From Diabrotica undecimpunctata (Eukaryota > Arthropoda > Insecta > Coleoptera > Chrysomelidae): a stretch of 64,000 nt of DNA. The position numbers and the translations under genes are program-made. Location: assembly GCF_040954645.1 (NCBI RefSeq), contig NC_092803.1, positions 16,183,230 to 16,247,229 on the forward strand, read 5' to 3'. Numbering within the stretch: position 1 is the first letter of the stretch; each line of letters opens with the position of its first letter. A model generated the notes under the pieces. That model made no database searches, was not told the DNA's origin, and saw only the letters and a program-made list of their open reading frames with translations. Of this stretch, positions 11,500 through 23,909 are shown piece after piece.

Positions 11500-12740
11500 A
11501 AATCATATTAATAAACTCCCTGTGGGAGTTTTTTGTCAGTTCTTCTATCAGGAGCGGCCCCCTGCGAATGGGGGATGCTCTCTGGGTATTCGTATCGCAG
11601 ATACCCAGAGGGTAGCAGGGATACCTGCCATGGAACAAAAACTGACACCTGTCAGTAGGTATAAAATGCACACCCATGATAATGGAGTATAATAATTTAT
11701 GTTTAGGGTCGCTGCCTGGGGATCGCCAGGGCACGTCTGGAGCCGGCGCTGGACATGACAGCATGCGGGACGTCGGTGGCAGGGTGTTGAGGAGGCGGGC
11801 CCCTGTCATACAATCAGCTATAGCCCAACAAGAACAACAACCACATTTTTGGGGAAATCAACTTTCCACACCAGCTGCTCTTAACATCAATGCTGGATGG
11901 ATCGAAGATACGGCGCACAATTGCCAACACTACTGAAGAAGTTTTAAATAATATCAAAGAGCTTCATAAGAGCTTCAAGTTTTATAGTATTCATGAGTGC
12001 TTATCAGCAATAATTAATCACACTATTTCAATTCCGCAGGAAATACCATCTTTCCTAACCCAAGGAACAACTTATTTAATTCCCAAAGATCAAAATAACA
12101 CCCAACCCAATAATATCCAACTAAGTACCGCCCAGTTACTTGTCTTCCAACTCTGTATAAATTGGTCACATCCTATGTAGCCCAGCGTATCAACCAACAC
12201 TGTGGTCTAAACAATATCATAGAGCCTCAACAAAAGGATGCGCTAAGGGTTCCATGGGCTGCAAAGAACAACTTATTATCGACTTATTTCTAACCAAGCA
12301 TATAGCAAAAAACGGAATCTCTTTACTGCTTTCATTGACTACAAGAAAGCGTTTGATTTGGTGCCGCATGAATAGCTTATAGATATATTAAACATATATA
12401 AAATCGATGATAACATAGTGACCTTTTTAAAACATATAATATCAGATTGGAAGACAAAAATTCACCTCAAAATACCTGGTGAAAACAATATCGAAACTGA
12501 AAATCTTGCAATCAAGAGGGGCCTATTTCAAGGAGATTCTTTGAGCCCACTGTGGTTTTGTCTAGCAATGAACCCAAGATCCCAGATACTGAACTCAACT
12601 GGTTTTAGCATCAAAAATAAAACTACTATTGTTGCAAAGCTTAATCGTCTATTGTATATGGATGATTTAAAACTATTGGCTTCCACTCGAAACCACCTGG
12701 ATCAGATGCTAAAAACAGTAGAGAACTGGGTCTGCTTTTG
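11500..12740 (+). mobile_element. R2/R4-like LINE remnant with GC-rich leader
   Basis: The leader (about 11500-11810) is much more GC-rich than its surroundings and holds a perfect 10-bp hairpin (11580-11589 with 11601-11610). Coding pieces follow: 11676-11936, then a broken RT with FLTQGTTYLIPKDQNN near 12053, FIDYKKAFDLVPH near 12335, GLFQGDSLSPLWFCLAMNP near 12520 and LYMDDLKLLAST near 12655. The YMDD box and SLSPLWFC motif differ from the YADD/CILSPLLFN family elsewhere in this window and resemble LINEs of the R2/R4 group. Stops at 12178, 12374 and elsewhere, plus frameshifts, show it is dead. It ends abruptly at about 12740 next to the MADF fragment. Clade assignment is from memory and tentative. 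Confidence 0.7.
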
Positions 12741-12935
12741 AAAAAAGATCTGCTTTTGGGTTGATGTCCTTCAATTTTTGTATCACTTTTTTATACGCCG
12801 TCTCTCTTTTTTCCCTATCGTGGTACTCTTTGCTTTTTATGGACCACAGACATGGTTCCTGTTCGTAAATCGAAATAAATTCTTCGAGACATTCTTGATG
12901 TCCATTTTTTATGTGACTCGTCCTAACCAAACTCG
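12726..12935 (-). pseudogene. MADF-domain fragment
   Basis: On the minus strand the frame reads ECLEEFISIYEQEPCLW, then YHDREKRETAYKKVIQKL and INPKADLF. This is the start of a MADF (myb/SANT-like, Adf-1 type) DNA-binding domain: acidic start, a YxxxPCLW block, then the basic helix. Only about 70 codons are present and the conserved second half is missing. MADF proteins are both host factors and accessory proteins of PIF/Harbinger transposons; being a fragment among transposons, the latter is likelier. An unrecognised exon of a host gene is possible. Confidence 0.6.
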
Positions 12936-14393
12936 TATTGCACCAGTCTAGCGAAACCAACAATATCATCCGTCTACACGAATGGTCAAAACTTAACTGT
13001 TTCAAACTTGTACAAGTCTTTCACACACACGCTTAATTACACTTACGCAAGTCTCATGTCGCTTTTACAGTTAACAAACTTGTGCAAGTATTGCCCAACA
13101 CACATTCCAGTATACTTGTGCAATAACCTTGTGCATGTATACTGTTCAGGTATACATAAATGTGTATGGGGCCTTTAAGGAGAACATTTCAACCAAAAGC
13201 AAGCTTCAAGTAAATATCTCTAATTATCAACCCTTTCGTTATCTTTCAAAGATATACCAAACGATGAATGAATTTTTTTCTTTTCTTTTTGAAAGTTTTA
13301 AATGTGGTACTTTTAAGTTGATGGCAAAAATGTATACATCAAAATAAACTATGCATTTCTACGTTTTCCTGCCAAACTATGCATTTTTAATAAAAACATA
13401 CAAATTTTGGAACTAGCACGGCGATCGCTATCCTGTACATAAAATTCAAAACAAAACATTGATATTTTAGTACGACGAACTTTCAAAGATGCAGGTCCAC
13501 CAATCTCCTAGAAAAACAACTTATCTAGATGAACAAATAGTCGTAAAACTGCAACATGACTCCTTAAATTAACATTAAAATTAGTGAATATCGATTTTTG
13601 AAATAATTCGCCAATCACACTTTAGTGAATTTGACTAACTCCCCTTAGCATATAACTACTAAACTTTCTGTATTCAATCTTACAAGTCAAATATTAAAAT
13701 CAAGCAGATAGATCATGTAAGATTTTGGCTCTATGGCCAATTTTCACTTTTTTGAGAAAACTTTTTCGTGATTTACGACCAGAGAATTGTGACATTTATT
13801 TAATGTTATTTCAGCTTTAGTGTCAAGCGAAAATTCAGAACTTTTTAAATCGATAATTTATTTCGTCTAGCTTTCTTTTTCATACGTTATAAATTTTTAC
13901 AGTTTATTAAATTGGTTAAAGTCCTAAAGGTTGATGCAAGCATCCGAAGTGAAGGAAAAAACTATTACTCTTGGAGATATCTCAAAATATTTAAAATTTT
14001 AATTAATCTTGTTTTAAAAACGTAATAAATATTTTAAATACATATCTGTTAAATAAATAAATAATTTTTATATTTCATAAATATACTTCGATAACTATAT
14101 TAAAAATGCAACTACTCCTTGTTCTAAGCAATAAGACTGGTCTTCTGATCTGCATCACATTGTCCATGACAATTTCCGAATGAACTTAAAGCTTTTCGTT
14201 TAAATAGGTTTTCAATAAAAGGTCTTCTTATTATTTTTTTCGTATTTTTCACTAAGATTTTCAAGCTTTTTACCCTTTCACTAAGGTTTTAGCATACATT
14301 GTAGTAGGAACCATGGCAGATTCGTACCAAGTTTGTGATTTGTTTATTGTTTTTCCAAATGCCAAACGTACATGAAATTGTAAACGCTTAAAA
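12936..14393. other. Intergenic stretch with short repeated words
   Basis: Around 13000-13150 the words cttgtgcaag, cttgtgcaat and cttgtgcatg recur, possibly degraded transposon ends linked to the adjacent MADF fragment. Nothing else was recognised. Confidence 0.45.
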
Positions 14394-14675
14394 TCAAATG
14401 GTACGTTCGTTGGAATCATCGGTATATGCAAGATCAATGACATTATTCATTAGCCTTTTCGCAATCAGTCTCGTTCCATGGCATAGTCGAGTTTGACTGA
14501 CAACCGATCCTACTTTTAATTGTAAATTGTTAGCTGGGAGCCAGACAATTCCCATGAATTCAAAAACTCTGTAGGATACTACCCTGTCAACAAATTTGAA
14601 CGAAAAGAACTTTTCTGAAAGAAAATTCAGAATGGTCACGTTCAGATCCTTGATATCTGTATTTTTTGCCACCAA
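14394..14675 (-). pseudogene. Pif1/Helitron helicase C-terminal fragment
   Basis: The 93-codon frame contains LPANNLQLKVGSVV followed by RLCHGTRLIAKRLMNNVID. In Pif1-like helicases, including those of Helitrons, the corresponding block reads LPPHxLxLKxGxxVMLLRN then LCNGTRL. The MLLRNL stretch is replaced by SQT. Only the C-terminal segment remains and no Helitron terminus was identified. It is best read as a Helitron helicase relic, since cellular Pif1 would be multi-exon and complete. Confidence 0.65.
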
Positions 14676-14784
14676 TATTGCTCGTCCAGTTATGGTTTTT
14701 GAACTGGTGAGCTATGTCCGGAAAATACGCTGAATAAGCTCGGCTCAGTAATATAAATATCTCAATATATCAATATCAAAATAC

Positions 14785-15400
14785 CAACCAAGTATTTAGG
14801 GGTGACCGTCACCATAACTGATTGCTAGAAACAATATTATCCAAAAGCTGTGTGGTACAATATGGAGAGTATCGGTATCCACTATACGATCATCTGTTAG
14901 GTCTGGTCTTCTCGAATGCTACTCAGAAGTCTGACATAATAATAATAACACATGTACAAAAATTAGATGCCCAATTAAACACCATAAAGAGAATGATTGC
15001 TGGCGTTATCCAATCCACCTCAACAGTAGCAGTGTCTCCAGTTCTAAGCTCCATTCCTTCACCCGAATTACGATGCACACACTCCCTTACAAATTAGTGC
15101 AAAAAGATCATCGACAACCGTTACCTACTAATCTATCAAGACATAGATGCTGCCAACCATAACCGACTTCGTTCCAGACGAATTTCAACAAGTTCGGCAA
15201 AGACATTTGAAGATGAGTTTAACTTCAAGAACGCATGGAGTCGAGAATAGACTAAACAACAAAATAGCAATATGCCTTGTATCACCCAAAATCACTAGGA
15301 TTGAATCTAGCATGTTACACATAGTCTATGCTGAACAGAATCAAAATCCAACACAGCAAATGTTCTACGTCAGACATATTATGGACATATTATAGAACAG
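14785..15400 (+). pseudogene. Jockey-like LINE RT C-terminal remnant
   Basis: Decayed frames read TKYLGVTVT near 14787, then KLDAQLNTIKRMIAGVIQST near 14960 and SPVLSSIPSPELRC near 15035, then NRLRSRR near 15160. This order (KYLGV; LDVQLNxxMRxIxGxxxST; PVLSxIxPPxLRR) is the C-terminal RT region of Jockey-type LINEs. Multiple stops. The edges cannot be placed exactly. Confidence 0.55.
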
Positions 15401-16079
15401 TGTCCCACAGGATCATAGACTCGCCCAGCGAAGACTGTACTAACTCAATTTTTGGTGTTTTTGAGTTACACCCCTAAAGAATTAGATTACCGTGATATCT
15501 TTCACCGAACAAAGTCCTAAGTTAATATCACCATGTTTAGGTAACCAATTTTGCACTTCGATATTGTACTAACTTGTACATCTTTACATTTTCCAACGAA
15601 AACTATCCTATCCTAAGTTAATATGGTCTTCCACGACACTCCGAACGGAAACGTCGTTGTCTCGTGAGTTAATACAGTTATCGCATTTTGAGGTTAAGTA
15701 AAGTACGCGTACATTAACAACAGTGTTTATGTATAAATTGCTATCAAAAATAATACGTGTGAATAGAGGGTACATTTGTATAATTTTAAAAAAGTATCTA
15801 GAATGTACTCGAGAGGTCAATTCATAGTAAATTTAGTAAGGACGGCTAACAAGTGAGAAACAGATTCTCAACAAGCGCATTGTTCAAGAGGTTAGTATAT
15901 TTTTAATATACTACATAGAAACATGAATTATTTATATCTCATTCTAGAAATAATTTGTGATAACCTGGACCTAAATACGACCAGAGAAGTTATAGTTGTT
16001 AATATCGAAGCGTCTATAGGTTTGTTTTAATATAAATAAGTAAAGATTTAAAATGTAAGATGCATCGACTTTTGTTTTC

Positions 16080-17255
16080 AGAAAAGGAACGAACGAATAC
16101 AGTTAACGACATTTTGAAGTTAATACTGAAGACCCTTTTCATGCAAGCTCAGATAGTGACCCAGATTATTTACCTTTAAAAGATGATAATAAGAAAATTC
16201 CATATGATAATATGAAAGATAATAAGGAACAAATAGTTAGCTAGAGTTAATGTGGGTAGAAAACAAGAAAGACAAGAATAAAAATGGATCGATGTAAAAT
16301 CTAAAACTACTCTAGATCGTGGGTTGGAACATACAAATCGACAGGGAAATCTGGTTAAGGCAAGAAAAATAGGCGAACCTTGCCAACAAACATGCAGGCT
16401 TAAGTGTACCACAAAAATAAATGAAGTAATGAGACACAGGATTTTTAAAGACTTTTTGAACTTGCAAGATGTGATACAGATAGTAACCGATTTTTATTAC
16501 AAAAGTAAGTATGTCACATACAACTTCACCATATTCGATATAGGCAACAATGACGGTTTCTGTTATGTATGGCATGAACAAATTGCTAAACGAGGTTCAA
16601 ACCAAATTGCTAGTTGTTTGTGGCAGTTTATAAAGATCCAAAAAAAGAAGGGAATTAATCACTTCATCTTCTATTCGGATAACTGTGGTGGGCAAAATAG
16701 AAACCACACCATATTTTTAATGTTTGCTTATGCAGCTATCTATTTCCTATAAGTTAGTATTACTCATACATTTTTAGAGATAGGTCACACCCAAAATGAT
16801 GGAGACAGCATGCATGCTGTCATTGAAAACGCGAAAAAACGTCTGTCGGACTTGTACGTTCCTGAACAAGGGATTACTTTGATAAAAATGGCCAAAACTA
16901 TCGGAAAAGTATATATAAAAGTATGTATAAAATTGGAAAACTGACAAAGGAAAAGAAATAATCCAACTCAGTCAAATAAAGGAAATCAGTACTTTGTATA
17001 ACATACCAAATGTTTTTATAAGTATGATTTAAGTTTCGATTTTGGTCTAATAGTTTCACACACTAACAGGTGTGGTCTAACAAAAGCAAAAACAAATCTT
17101 TTGCTAATAGATAAGAAGAAGTTAACTGGGTTATTATGGCTTTCCGATACTGGAAGAATTTCTACTATGTACCATGGCTTCTATAGAACTCTACATTCTG
17201 ATACATCATAGAAATATGAAATCACTGCAAGCAGTGACGATGAAGAACTGCAATA
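16080..17255 (+). pseudogene. DUF7869-type DDE transposase, internally deleted (element A)
   Basis: Broken frames give an acidic N-terminal piece (ASSDSDPDYLPL), a cysteine piece (EPCQQTCRLKC), then a jump into the catalytic domain: YKSKYVTYNFTIFDIG, CYVWHEQIAKRGSNQIASC, the second catalytic block YSDNCGGQNRN, and after a TAA at 16750 the third block FLEIGHTQNDGDSMHAVIE. Comparison with elements B and C shows that the middle, including the CxxC block and the first catalytic Asp, is deleted. Such insect proteins are often annotated DUF7869; I believe they are DDE transposases close to the Sola group. The end of the frame reads SSDDEELQ. Terminal repeats were not found with confidence; TACTAACT words recur near 15437, 15565 and, inverted, near 17747. 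Confidence 0.7.
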
Positions 17256-17879
17256 ATGTTTTTTTTTATTTAAACAAATATACTTGCATCAACCACTAAG
17301 GGTTATTAACGGGGGATAATATTTTGTAATTTAACTTCTATGTAGACTTTAATCATAAATACAGTTTAACACATTCGTTGCTTACTTTTTTCGAGAGGTG
17401 TTTAGAAAGCTGAACTCTTTATCTTTACAACGCATCTTGATTTTTGTCGATAAGTTACTTGATTCAAAAGATATCGAATTTTTACCGTCGAGCTGATACA
17501 AATTTTATTGAACATTGATTTCGCGCGCGTAACTGACATGCAAAGCCGACGGTCGCTTCAACCGTTGTTTCTAAGAGAACGGTTAACAGATAAAGAAACA
17601 AAATTGACATATTTAAAAGCACAAATGGAGCAATACGGTAAACACAATGGATAAATATAAAAACAATCTAGTAAATAAAAACCCCCGATTTTTTTGCATT
17701 AATCAAAACTTTATCTTGGTTTATTCGATAATTTAAAAACATAAGTTAGTAGTATTTGCTGGATGAGTCGAATATGATTGTACTTCCTAACGACGACCTC
17801 TGGGTAGCTGGGCCATTTAAATAGTTTAGATTTAAGTTTGTAAACTTATAACACCAGAATTACAGACAGACATGAAAAC
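17256..17879. other. Intergenic stretch, possible 3' part of element A
   Basis: No coding signal. May contain the right end of element A. Confidence 0.4.
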
Positions 17880-18835
17880 TCGTGACTAAATTCTACAGTG
17901 AACTATATAATGCCCCTGGCACACCAAGCAGATGTACCACAAGTCTTTCCAGAAGAAGTAGAATCAACAATTACAAAAATGAAAAGCGGTAAGACAGCTG
18001 GAATAGATGGTATAACAGGGGAACTGCGTAAATACGCTGGAAATAAAACCTGGAAAATCTTAGCAGGCATATTTACGAACAGTCTAAGATCGAGGTGCAT
18101 ACCAGACCACTGGAATACAGCAAACATAATTCTTATTCATTAGAAAGGTAGCAAAGAGATTTTATTAAAATCTAAAGACATATAAGTCTACTACCAATCG
18201 TATACAAGATATTCACAAAGATCATTAACAACAGATTAACAAATGTATTAGATGCTGCACAGCCAAGAGAACAAGCTGGCTTCAGAAATGGATTCAGTAC
18301 TATAGATAATATTCATATGCTTTCAGAACTAATGAGTAAAGCTAAAGAATATAAAATACCGTTAGCATTAACCTTCATAGATTTCGAGAAGGCTTTCGAT
18401 TCTATATTTTCCAAGGCAGTAATAGAAGCTTTGAGCAACCAAGGCATTGACAAACCGTATATAAAAACTTTAGCAAATATATACAGACAAGCAAAATCTA
18501 AAGTAAAAATTTATGAAAACACTCCAGAATTTCCCACTACCAGAGGCATCCGACAAGGAGACGCAATATCACCAAAGCTCTTCATTGCAACTCTAGAAAA
18601 TATATTGAGCAAAATGAACTGGTAGAACAAAAAAATATTCATTGATGGAGAATACCTCAGCCATCTAAGATTTGCAGACGACATCGTTCTGATTGCTAAT
18701 AATCCTGCAGAGCTACAAGAACTTATAAGCGACCTAAATGTAGCTAGCAATGAAGTTGACCTCAAAATGAACTTGACAAAAACAAAAATATATATGTGTC
18801 AAGGGTCATACGATAAATAAATAAATAAATCAATC
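17880..18835 (+). mobile_element. RTE-clade LINE fragment
   Basis: Decayed RT in three frames: VESTITKMKSGKTAGIDGI, QAGFRNGFSTIDNIHML, motif A LTFIDFEKAFDSI near 18375, motif B TRGIRQGDAISPKLF near 18540, a TAG at 18623, then HLRFADDIVLIANN (motif C) near 18662. The RQGDxISPKLF and FADDIVLI motifs mark the RTE (BovB-like) clade, distinct from the other LINEs here. It stops soon after motif C and is followed by a short (AAAT)n run (18812-18830), which may be the characteristic microsatellite-like tail after an internal deletion. Confidence 0.75.
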
Positions 18836-19984
18836 AATCAAAGGATTAGAAACGTTCTATTAAGGAAGAATGGTAACAAATCTAATGGATAAACTCAATA
18901 AAATTATATCATAAACCTGCAACATCCTTTTAATTAGAATGCATGAAATGTTATTGTTAACATGCTGCAGTTAATGTTAATATATTGCAGTAATTAATAT
19001 TATTACTGATCAAACAGGTAAATTCCAAATTAAACATAACAAAATTTGAGTACCATTTTTCTACTTACCTAGTCATCCATGTAAATTTCGAAACAAATGC
19101 AACACTATATTCTAGTTCCTACTCATCGTTAATTAAAAAATCCCCGAACCATAAAAGTTTTCCGAAAGTTTTCGTACTTTCCGCAACTCTCGCGTTATCA
19201 AATACTCTATGGTCGACCCGACGCTTCGCGACGTCCTTCTGGAGCCGCCGGGAAGAAGTGACTAGCAAGTTGGCGCGTCCAAAAGCTACATTAAGGGTTT
19301 CGTTTGCCAGCCGCCGTAGTTTGTTTTTATTTGGACGACTAATGTTATTCGGTAGACTGAAAAAATGTCACAGACTAGGATCTATTCATAGTTTTCCGTT
19401 TTTCTACTATTTTAAGTGATTAATTTACTTCTGAAAGCAGTTTGGAAAACATATAAACACAGTTAATATCGTATATGTCAAATTAATTGTGGGTATCATT
19501 AAGCTTTGTGGCTTTATTTCTTTCAATAACGAAAAGATAGAACAGCTGAGTGTAATTATTGTAATTTATATAAATTTTACCATATTCGGTACTTTGGGCT
19601 TCAATATTCATTTTCGTGTTTTTTTCATTTATTGGATCTATTAGTATTACATTCTAATATGTTTTAGTTTTCACTTGTTTCTCCTGCTCAACCTATTATT
19701 TATCATTGTCATTCCATTCGCCGCTTTAAAATAATTTCGTCCACTACGTTTTTTCCAAGATCTTCTACATCGGCCTCTCTTCCTTCTATCGACGCGTAGC
19801 TCAATTCTCTCATTTTTTCTCTATCTGCTGTCACTGCTACTTCTTACATGCCTTACGTACTACTTTATAAACTTCCCACCGTTAATATCTTCTTCTTCCG
19901 TTATACCGTTATGTAAAACATGACTGCTTGTTTTTCAATGTTCCTTCAGTAAGTTGTCATTCCGTCGTTTTCCTGGTCTTACTA
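18836..19984. other. Intergenic stretch, little recognised
   Basis: A possible LINE C-terminal scrap on the minus strand near 19720-19840 (RKRGRCRRSWKK-like) is too short to call. Nothing else. Confidence 0.4.
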
Positions 19985-21187
19985 CTGAGAAGACCAGGAT
20001 GAAACACAATTTGGCTTCAGAAATGGACTGGGAACTCGGGACGCCCTCTTTGCACTAAATGTATTACTGCAGAAATGTCGAGATCAAAGGAAAGACTTCT
20101 TTGCTGTATTTATTGACTATGAAAAGGCCTTTGATCGAGTACAGCATCACAAATTATTTACAATATTAAAAGATAAAGGAGTTGATAGTCAAGACATACG
20201 ATTCATAGAAAAGGTTTACTGGCGTCAAACAGCGACAGCTCGCATAAACGGAAAATCAACAGAAATATGTAAAATACAAAAAGGTGTCAGACAGGGTTGT
20301 ATACTATCCCCACTGTTATTTAATTTATATTCAGATAGAATATTTAAAGAAGCGCTGCATAATTTGGAATGGGGCGTGAAAGTTAATGGAATTCTGATAA
20401 ATACAATCAGATGTGCAGACGATACAGTTATTTTAAGTGATGACATGAATGGATTACAATGTCTTTTAAATGCCATTGATACAGTGGGAAGAGAGTTTGG
20501 CCTAAACATAAACTGTTCAAAAACAAAACACATGGTGTTTAGCCGTTTAGCACATCAAGATGCACGATTATATGTTGATGGTCATATAATTCAAAGAGTG
20601 TCCAGTTTTAATTATCTTGGTTGCCATATTACTGAACAACTAGATCCAGATCAAGAGATAAAACGTAGAATCGAGATAGCCCGCACGACATTTTTAAAAA
20701 TGAAGTCATTCTTCTGTAATGATAACTTGCAACTTCAACTTCGAAAGCGCATGGTTAAATGCTACATTTGGTCAGTCCTCTTATACGGTGTCGAAGCATG
20801 GACATTACAAATATCCACCATTACTCGTCTGGAGGGCTTTGAAATGTAGCTGCACAGACGTATACTAAAAATTCCACGGACGACTATGCTGACAAATGTG
20901 GCAGTCCTTGAGAGAGCAAATGCTGCTCGCGAGCTGCTTGATAATATCAAATGTAGAAAGATGGCCTATTTTGGACACGTAGTAAGGGGAGACCGATATA
21001 ATATTCTTCAACTTATTATGATGGGTAAAATCGAAGGACGCAGAGGAATTGGTAGAAAGCAGGCCTCTTGGTTGAAGAATATCAGGGAGTGGACAGGAAT
21101 GAGGAAAGCTGAGCAACTCTTTAGAATAGCTCAAGACAGAGACAGTTTCGCCATGTTAATCGCCAACGTCAAGGGGACTTGATAGGG
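19985..21187 (+). mobile_element. 5'-truncated LINE, RT to C-terminus, one stop
   Basis: A continuous frame from about 19993 to the TGA near 21180 is interrupted only by TAG near 20847, where relatives have Trp (GFEMW). Motifs in order: QFGFRNGLGTRDALF, motif A FIDYEKAFDRVQH near 20113, motif B GVRQGCILSPLLFNLYSD near 20285, motif C CADDTVIL near 20415 (YADD changed to CADD), FGLNINCSKTKHM, FNYLGCHIT, LLYGVEAWTL, KMAYFGHVVRG and RRGIGRKQASWLKNIREW. The Trp-to-stop and Tyr-to-Cys changes indicate a relatively young but dead copy. Its 3' end abuts a second LINE in the opposite orientation. Confidence 0.88.
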
Positions 21188-21189
21188 CA

Positions 21190-21690
21190 CGTTGATCGTC
21201 TTTCTATTAATTGGACCATCTCTTGCGGTCTTTACTGCTTTGTTTTTCGTTATTCGGCTTATATGACCGTTCCATTCTACTCTTTTATTTCTTACTCAGT
21301 CTTTAATGTTCTCCACCTTGTATCTACGTCGTATATCTGTACTTCTAGCTGTCACATAGTGTCTTACCATCAATTTTTCTCTGCTGTGAGAGACAGTGTT
21401 TTCATTTCCGTTGTCTCTAACATCCTCTTTGTCCTCTCTGTGTCAGGTGGTGTTTCTGCCGAGTATGTCATTATTGGTCTGATGACTGTTTTGTAAATTC
21501 GGCCTTTCATTTCTGTAAAGATATTTTCATTTTTCCATATTGTTTCATTCAAGCAACCTGCGGCTGCGGCTCTGTTTGCTCTATTCACTTGATCTTTCAC
21601 TTCTGTTTCGAGCTTTCCGTAGCTAGATAATGTGATGCCTAGATATTTAAACTCCTAGCATATTCTCAGTATTATCTAAGTAACAGACTC
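21190..21690 (-). mobile_element. LINE C-terminal fragment, second family
   Basis: Minus-strand frames read FKYLGITLSSYGKLETEV, KDQVNRANRAAAAGCLN, MKGRIYKTVIRPIMTYSAE and ERTKRMLETTEMKTL, then decay through the region corresponding to RNRRVEWNDHI. This family (RPIMTYxAE, ERTKRxLE) differs from the FEMWLYRRML family and recurs at 55560-56235. It lies tail to tail with the LINE ending at 21187. Confidence 0.75.
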
Positions 21691-22900
21691 TCAGATTATT
21701 TACATCTTACTAAATTTGCTGTTATAACCATGCATTTTGTCTTTTTTGGGGAAATTAACATGTTAAATCATCTTCACTTTGAGAGAGTGTAACCTCGGAA
21801 ACCTTTTTTGGATGGTGCTAGAAAGGTCACCAATGGAGACACTGTGGACGGCAGCCAGATGGTTGGTGGAGAGCGAGTCGTGGGTTCGAAACTAGCTTTT
21901 AAGTAAAGCTAGTATTTAGAAATAAGTAAAGATACGATAAGAGATATTGGAAAGGATACAGAAATAAACAAAAAGATAGATGGGTAAAATTACCAAAGAT
22001 AAGATAAGATAGGAAACAGGGCGCCACTTAATTTTTTGGGGTTTAAGGAGAAAATTAAGAAACCTTAGAAAAGCAAAGAGATAAGGAAAGATATTTAGGT
22101 TCAGAGATCGAACCCAAGAAAAGATATTAACAGTTAGATATTGAATAAATTTAGTCAACACTCTACATAAACAAAAAATAAATATATAAGGTATTACACT
22201 TACTTACCTACGAAACTTAATAAGCCTGATCTTTCTACTGGTCAAAGGTATGGTTATATTTAAAGGTAAAAAGCAAATATATCAGGGAACGTTGTTAGGT
22301 GTCGACAAATAAAATACATACATAAAACAATAACAATATATTAAACAACAACAAAATTACGACGCTGCTGAATGCAACACAAGTAATAAAAATACACCAA
22401 CAACTATAAAATGGTGGTATACATATAAAAATAGGCAGAAATATAATTTGAAAATACCTTTACAAAGATATAAGTATAACACAATCATGCACAAATAAAG
22501 TTTTGGCGTATCTCGAGATATTACAGCAAATAAAATTGAATACAAATTATAACAAAAACCAAAGATAACAAAAATTAATAAAATTTAAATTTACAAAAAT
22601 CCAAAAAAGTTACTGAAGTGAAAACATAAAAATTTAACCAAACCGCACTTGGTTAAGTCGATTATTTGGTTCGTAACAAAAAAAAAATATAGAATGTTCT
22701 TTAATTGACTGCAAAATTCAGTAGCTACTCTCAACTACATTTGATGACATGTCTGATCGTTAGATACGTCCAGATAATGGAAGATGATATGATGCTATAC
22801 CATGTTACTTGCCCAGATAGGTGGAGATATTAAAATTATGTCACTTACAGTAATTATTCCTGACGACTGCTGCTTTAATTCACTGAAGTTAATACTGTAC
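21691..22900. other. Intergenic stretch, nothing recognised
   Basis: AT-rich. A tRNA B-box-like word (gggttcgaaact) near 21890 has no matching A box or duplication. Confidence 0.5.
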
Positions 22901-23470
22901 TTGTATTAAACACTGAATTTATGACTATATTTAATCTAATCTCCTAGATTAGGTTTTTCCCGAGATTGGGTCTTTACAGAAAAATTACTATACGAGCCTT
23001 CGGAATATTTACAAATCTATCGCAAAAGACCCGGATTAAGACGGAAAGGAAACAGTCGACCCAACATTTCAACACCCAACATTTTAGCTGCATAATATTG
23101 GCTACGACCATCTTGAACTAAAGTCACCGCCCTTGCAGCATCTGTCGGAGTTAGAGACATTTAGGAAGGATAATTAAGTAAAAATATAACACGTTTTGAA
23201 AATAAAATCACCACTAAAAACCACTAGTATGGTTGTTGAATTAAAAATAACATTCAATAAATATCTACTTGCTTCAGACCCTTTTTGACAAAAACCTGAA
23301 ATACCAATTTGTTTTAAGAAATATAAAAAGCAATATTAAAAATATTATTTTATTTCTCGTATACGAGGGTACACCTAAATTTACATACGTAATTTAATGT
23401 CTCTAAAATTATACAACTTCAAATAAATAAGAAATAAGGAATGGATCGATTTTTTTGCACCTGAGTGTAT
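22900..23470 (-). mobile_element. Decayed Tc1-like transposon end with HTH start
   Basis: The minus strand has an ATG at 23160 opening MSLTPTDAARAVTLVQDGRS followed by QYYAAKMLGV, the first helix-turn-helix of a Tc1-type transposase. About 300 bp before it (23440-23467) lies CACTCAGGTGCAAAAAAATC next to TA, which looks like a Tc1/mariner terminal repeat. After about 48 codons the frame stops and only scraps follow. The opposite terminus was not found. Confidence 0.45.
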
Positions 23471-23713
23471 ATGTTTCTATACACTTTTATTATAAAAAAA
23501 ATAGACACTTAGCTTCATGATTTACTAAACATTGGTGTAACCCGGGTGCCACGGGTGTGGACGTAATACGTCCGGGTGTAAAAACTTTGACAGGTATTTT
23601 TAATATATTACGTGCCTTTTTTTCTTTGGTGTCTATTATAAATCTCTTCGTTCTAAATAATTTTGGGAATAGCTAGAAGCTGTAATAAAAATATTTATAC
23701 TATCGTAATGATT

Positions 23714-23897
23714 CCAAATTCTGGAATGGCGACCAAGGCAAGAGGCATATCGAAGCAGAGGACGACCACCGACTAGATGGACGGATGATATCAAGCGCAT
23801 CACCACAAACTGGATGCAAGAAGCACAAGATAGGAATAGGTGGAAAATTTTACGGGAGGCCTACGTTCAACAGTGGACAAATATAGGCTAATTGATG
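23714..23897 (+). mobile_element. Short 3' LINE fragment with 12-bp target duplication
   Basis: Flanked by ATCGTAATGATT at 23702-23713 and 23898-23909. The insert encodes the last residues of a LINE ORF2: RGRPPTRWTDDIKRI, WMQEAQDRNRWKILREAY and VQQWTNIG then stop. It is severely 5' truncated (184 bp). The perfect duplication suggests a moderately recent event. Confidence 0.8.
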
Positions 23898-23909
23898 ATC
23901 GTAATGATT

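Noticed and set aside
15420..17850. Full boundaries for element A
   Set aside because: TACTAACT words on the left and their complement on the right were considered as inverted ends, but extended pairing and a 4-bp duplication could not be shown.
21870..21900. B-box-like word as a second SINE
   Set aside because: No A box at the right distance and no target duplication.
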